Below, one piece after another: positions 16,958-18,942 of a stretch of DNA of 18,942 nt. Location: NCBI GenBank assembly GCA_038223055.1, contig JBBRHF010000073.1, positions 1-18,942 of the forward strand, read 5' to 3'. The translations under genes and the position numbers were made by a program. Every line of letters starts with the position of its first letter. Position 1 is the first letter of the stretch. This DNA comes from JBBRHF01 sp038223055 (GTDB lineage: Bacteria; Actinomycetota; Actinomycetes; JACCUZ01). The notes under the pieces were generated by a model, which ran no database searches, was not told the origin of the DNA, and was given only the letters and a program-made list of their open reading frames with translations.

Positions 16958-18109
16958 CTACCTGGCTTCGCGCTCACCTACCGGGTGGAACAGGTCAGGA
17001 CCCAGATCGAGGGGTAGACCGGGCTGGGCAGCCGACGCCGACGCCATCGGCGGGGTGAGCCCGAGGTGGCGCCAAGCAGCGGCTGTGGCGACGCGGCCCC
17101 TCGGCGTGCGGGCCAGCAAGCCCGCGCGGACGAGGAAGGGCTCGGCGACCTCCTCCACGGTCTCGCGTTCCTCTCCGACGGCGACGGCGAGCGTGGACAA
17201 CCCGACGGGACCGCCGCCGAAGTGGGTGACCAGGGCTCGCAGCACCGCACGATCGAGCCGGTCGAGTCCCTGCTCGTCCACTTCGTAGACCGCGAGAGCC
17301 GCCTGCGCCACCTCTTGGGTCACGACGCCGTCGGCCTTGACCTGGGCGTAGTCGCGGACTCGGCGCAGCAGGCGGTTGGCGATGCGCGGTGTGCCGCGGG
17401 ACCGGCCGGCGACCTCGGCGCCACCGACCGTGGTCAACGGGACCGCGAGCAAGCCGGCCGACCGGGTCAGCACCCGCTCAAGCTCGTGGGTCTCGTAGAA
17501 GTCCATGTGGGCGGTGAAGCCGAACCGGTCGCGCAGCGGCGCGGGCAGGAGCCCGGCCCGGGTCGTGGCCCCGACGAGGGTGAACGGCGGGACTTCCAGC
17601 GGGATCGCGGTCGCTCCCGCGCCCTTGCCCACGATCACGTCGACCCGGAAGTCCTCCATCGCCATATAGAGCATCTCCTCGGCGGGACGAGCCATCCGGT
17701 GGATCTCGTCGAGGAAGAGCACCTCTCCCTCGGTGAGGCTCGAGAGCAGGGCAGCGAGGTCGCCGGCGTGCTGGATCGCCGGTCCGCTGGTGATGCGCAA
17801 CGGCGCCTGGAGCTCCGCCGCGATGATCATCGCCAGGGTCGTCTTGCCCAGGCCAGGAGACCCGGACAGCAGGACGTGGTCGGGCACCCGCCCCCGCGCC
17901 CGCGCGGCCTGCAGCACGAGGCTGAGCTGCTCGCGGACCCGCTCCTGGCCGATGAACTCGTGCAGGGTCTTGGGTCGCAGCGCGGCCTCGACGACCCGTT
18001 CGTCGCCTTCGGCTTCGGCGTCGACCAGCCGCTCGGAGAGCTGATCGAGGTGGGCAAGCTCGGCGGCGTCGGCTCGTTCGGACCCGTTGTCGTCGGTGGG
18101 CTCGGTCAC
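16958..18109 (-). CDS. ruvB: Holliday junction branch-migration ATPase RuvB
   Basis: The 383-residue AAA+ motor forms hexameric rings that drive branch migration of RuvA-bound junctions. Seen: N-terminal LRPKTLHEFIGQERVREQL (44-62), Walker A GSPGLGKTT (83-91, Ser84 where GPPGLGKT is usual), Walker B LFLDEIHR (131-138), sensor 1 region LVGATTRAG (178-186), arginine-finger region LRDRFGF (192-198), sensor 2 SRGTPRIANRLLRRVRD (237-253) and the winged-helix C-terminus (about 275-350, LVTHFGGGPVGLSTLA). A Ser/Ala/Pro tail of about 30 residues follows. The N-terminus is about 35 residues longer than typical RuvB and acidic. GTG start at 18109 overlaps the ruvA stop (GTGA). Its first bases are repeated at the right end of the window. 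Confidence 0.97.
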   Translation of the reverse strand: MTEPTDDNGSERADAAELAHLDQLSERLVDAEAEGDERVVEAALRPKTLHEFIGQERVREQLSLVLQAARARGRVPDHVLLSGSPGLGKTTLAMIIAAELQAPLRITSGPAIQHAGDLAALLSSLTEGEVLFLDEIHRMARPAEEMLYMAMEDFRVDVIVGKGAGATAIPLEVPPFTLVGATTRAGLLPAPLRDRFGFTAHMDFYETHELERVLTRSAGLLAVPLTTVGGAEVAGRSRGTPRIANRLLRRVRDYAQVKADGVVTQEVAQAALAVYEVDEQGLDRLDRAVLRALVTHFGGGPVGLSTLAVAVGEERETVEEVAEPFLVRAGLLARTPRGRVATAAAWRHLGLTPPMASASAAQPGLPLDLGPDLFHPVGEREAR

Positions 18110-18146
18110 GCGCGGCTCAGGGAGCGCAGGGCCGAACGCAGCAGCG
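18060..18146. repeat. 87-bp direct repeat, internal copy (ruvA end/ruvB start)
   Basis: Identical over 87 bases to 18856-18942. It spans the last codons of ruvA and the first 16 or so codons of ruvB in their proper context. The base just before (18059) differs from the corresponding base 18855. Confidence 0.97.
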
Positions 18147-18726
18147 CGGCGATGTCAGGTTGCCCGCCCGCGGCGACCGCCTCGTCTGCCTGAGTGGATG
18201 CGGCGGCGACGGCCTCGTCGGCTTCGCGCGCTGACCAACCCAGGCTGAGGAGTGCCTCGGTGAGCTGGGGTCGCCACCGGGACTCGACGTGCCCCCGGGC
18301 GGCGCCGTTGGTGGTCCCGGTGGTCGCGGCGCCGAGCCGGTCCTTGAGCTCGAGGACGATGCGCGCCGCGCCCTTGCGCCCGATGCCCGGAACCCGGGTC
18401 AGGGCCGTGAGGTCCTCGGTGGCAACCGCACGGCGCAGGGCATCGGGCGAGTGCACTGCCAGCGCCGCCTGGGCCAGCCGCGGCCCGACGCCGCTGGCGG
18501 TCTGCAGGAGCTCGAACACCGCGCGCTCATCCTCGTCGGCGAAACCGTAGAGCGTCAGGGAGTCCTCTCGTACGACGAGCGCAGTGGCGAGTCGGGCCGG
18601 CTCGCCCATCCGCAGCAGGGCGAGAGTCGCCGGGGTGCACTGCAGCGCCAGTCCCACCCCGCCGACCTCGATGACCGCTCCATCGGGAGCCAGCCCGGCC
18701 ACCCGGCCGGCCACGAACGCGATCAC
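18106..18726 (-). CDS. ruvA: Holliday junction DNA helicase subunit RuvA
   Basis: The 206-residue junction-binding protein holds the four-way DNA open for RuvB. Domain I OB fold (about 1-64, MIAFVAGRVAGLAPDGAVIEV, with the acidic pin pair Glu54-Asp55 in REDSLTLYGF), domain II with two helix-hairpin-helix motifs (SGVGPRLAQ, 78-86; VPGIGRKGA, 112-120), a variable linker, and domain III (about 150-206, LTEALLSLGWSAREADEAV) that contacts RuvB. The ADEAVAA heptapeptide occurs twice (169-175 and 180-186), a small internal duplication in domain III. GTG start at 18726 has the strong GGAGGTGA four bases upstream; it overlaps the ruvC stop (GTGA). The reading frame extends further upstream but that part is ruvC in another frame. 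Confidence 0.96.
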   Translation of the reverse strand: MIAFVAGRVAGLAPDGAVIEVGGVGLALQCTPATLALLRMGEPARLATALVVREDSLTLYGFADEDERAVFELLQTASGVGPRLAQAALAVHSPDALRRAVATEDLTALTRVPGIGRKGAARIVLELKDRLGAATTGTTNGAARGHVESRWRPQLTEALLSLGWSAREADEAVAAASTQADEAVAAGGQPDIAALLRSALRSLSRA

Positions 18727-18905
18727 GGGGTCACCTCCGCTGCCATCGGGTCGACCGCGGCCACAGCGGCCGCGGAGTTGACCGCTGCCCCGGCTGCCTG
18801 GATGCGCGCGGCGGCGCCGCCCCGCCACACATGGCAGATCGCCAACCCGAGGGCGTCGGCGGCGTCGGCTCGTTCGGACCCGTTGTCGTCGGTGGGCTCG
18901 GTCAC
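18723..18905 (-). CDS. ruvC: RuvC C-terminal fragment fused in frame to a repeated ruvB start (chimeric)
   Basis: The last 47 residues, DALGLAICHVWRGGAAARIQAAGAAVNSAAA... to the TGA at 18723-18725, match the RuvC resolvase C-terminus, whose usual ADAADALALAICH carries the last catalytic Asp residues. The stop overlaps the ruvA start, as expected in a ruvCAB operon. Upstream of ADAADAL the sequence is not RuvC: from about 18856 to the window end it is an exact copy of 18060-18146 (end of ruvA and start of ruvB), so the open frame reads MTEPTDDNGSERADAA, i.e. RuvB, then RuvC. I infer that true ruvC would continue beyond about 18873 and that this join is an assembly artefact or a real duplication junction. 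Treat only the part up to about 18855-18873 as ruvC. Confidence 0.85.
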   Translation of the reverse strand: MTEPTDDNGSERADAADALGLAICHVWRGGAAARIQAAGAAVNSAAAVAAVDPMAAEVTP

Positions 18906-18942
18906 GCGCGGCTCAGGGAGCGCAGGGCCGAACGCAGCAGCG
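18856..18942. repeat. 87-bp direct repeat, terminal copy at window end
   Basis: Exact copy of 18060-18146 at an offset of 796 bp, running to the last base of the window. It follows ruvC sequence at a GCGTCGGC-type junction shared by both genes (about 14 bp of common sequence at ADAADA codons). Confidence 0.97.

Overview
This is a very GC-rich stretch of actinobacterial chromosome. The evidence is strong G/C bias at third codon positions, many GTG starts, and the conserved block ruvC-ruvA-ruvB-yajC-secD-secF-apt-rel followed by a cyclophilin, a DUF349 protein, an MBL hydrolase, hisS and aspS, an order typical of high-GC Gram-positives. I cannot place the genus.

Layout. The left end (1 to about 140) looks like the right end of an insertion sequence: a transposase C-terminus, then a short non-native stretch and CTAG. 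It runs directly into an MMPL/RND-type transporter (+) whose true 5' end seems to have been lost to the insertion. A hairpin at 2200-2248 separates it from the convergent minus-strand group MBL hydrolase -> hisS -> aspS, with start/stop overlaps; hisS appears to start at CTG. A divergent promoter region (6129-6294) leads on the plus strand to a membrane-anchored cyclophilin, a DUF349 protein and a lone AbiEi/DUF559-like protein. A hairpin-rich spacer (9838-10088) follows. The rest is on the minus strand: ruvC (fragment), ruvA, ruvB, yajC, secD, secF, apt and a bifunctional (p)ppGpp synthetase/hydrolase, rel.

Function. Most of the window is housekeeping: Holliday junction processing (RuvABC), the SecDF-YajC export accessory complex, purine salvage (Apt), stringent response (Rel) and aminoacylation with His and Asp (AspRS is probably non-discriminating). 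The accessory parts are the IS/MMPL junction and the AbiEi-like gene.

Most worth a second look: (1) the IS-transporter fusion at the left end; (2) an exact 87-bp repeat at the right end, which joins the start of ruvB to the end of ruvC and is either a contig-end artefact or a 796-bp tandem duplication; (3) the CTG start of hisS beside a 24-bp minisatellite; (4) several in-frame repeats (6, 18 and 24 bp) at gene ends or linkers; (5) the AbiEi-like gene with duplicated GTTCGAAC palindromes right after its start codon and a degenerate nuclease-like motif. I see no clearly new multi-gene system, no CRISPR array and no tRNA or rRNA gene.
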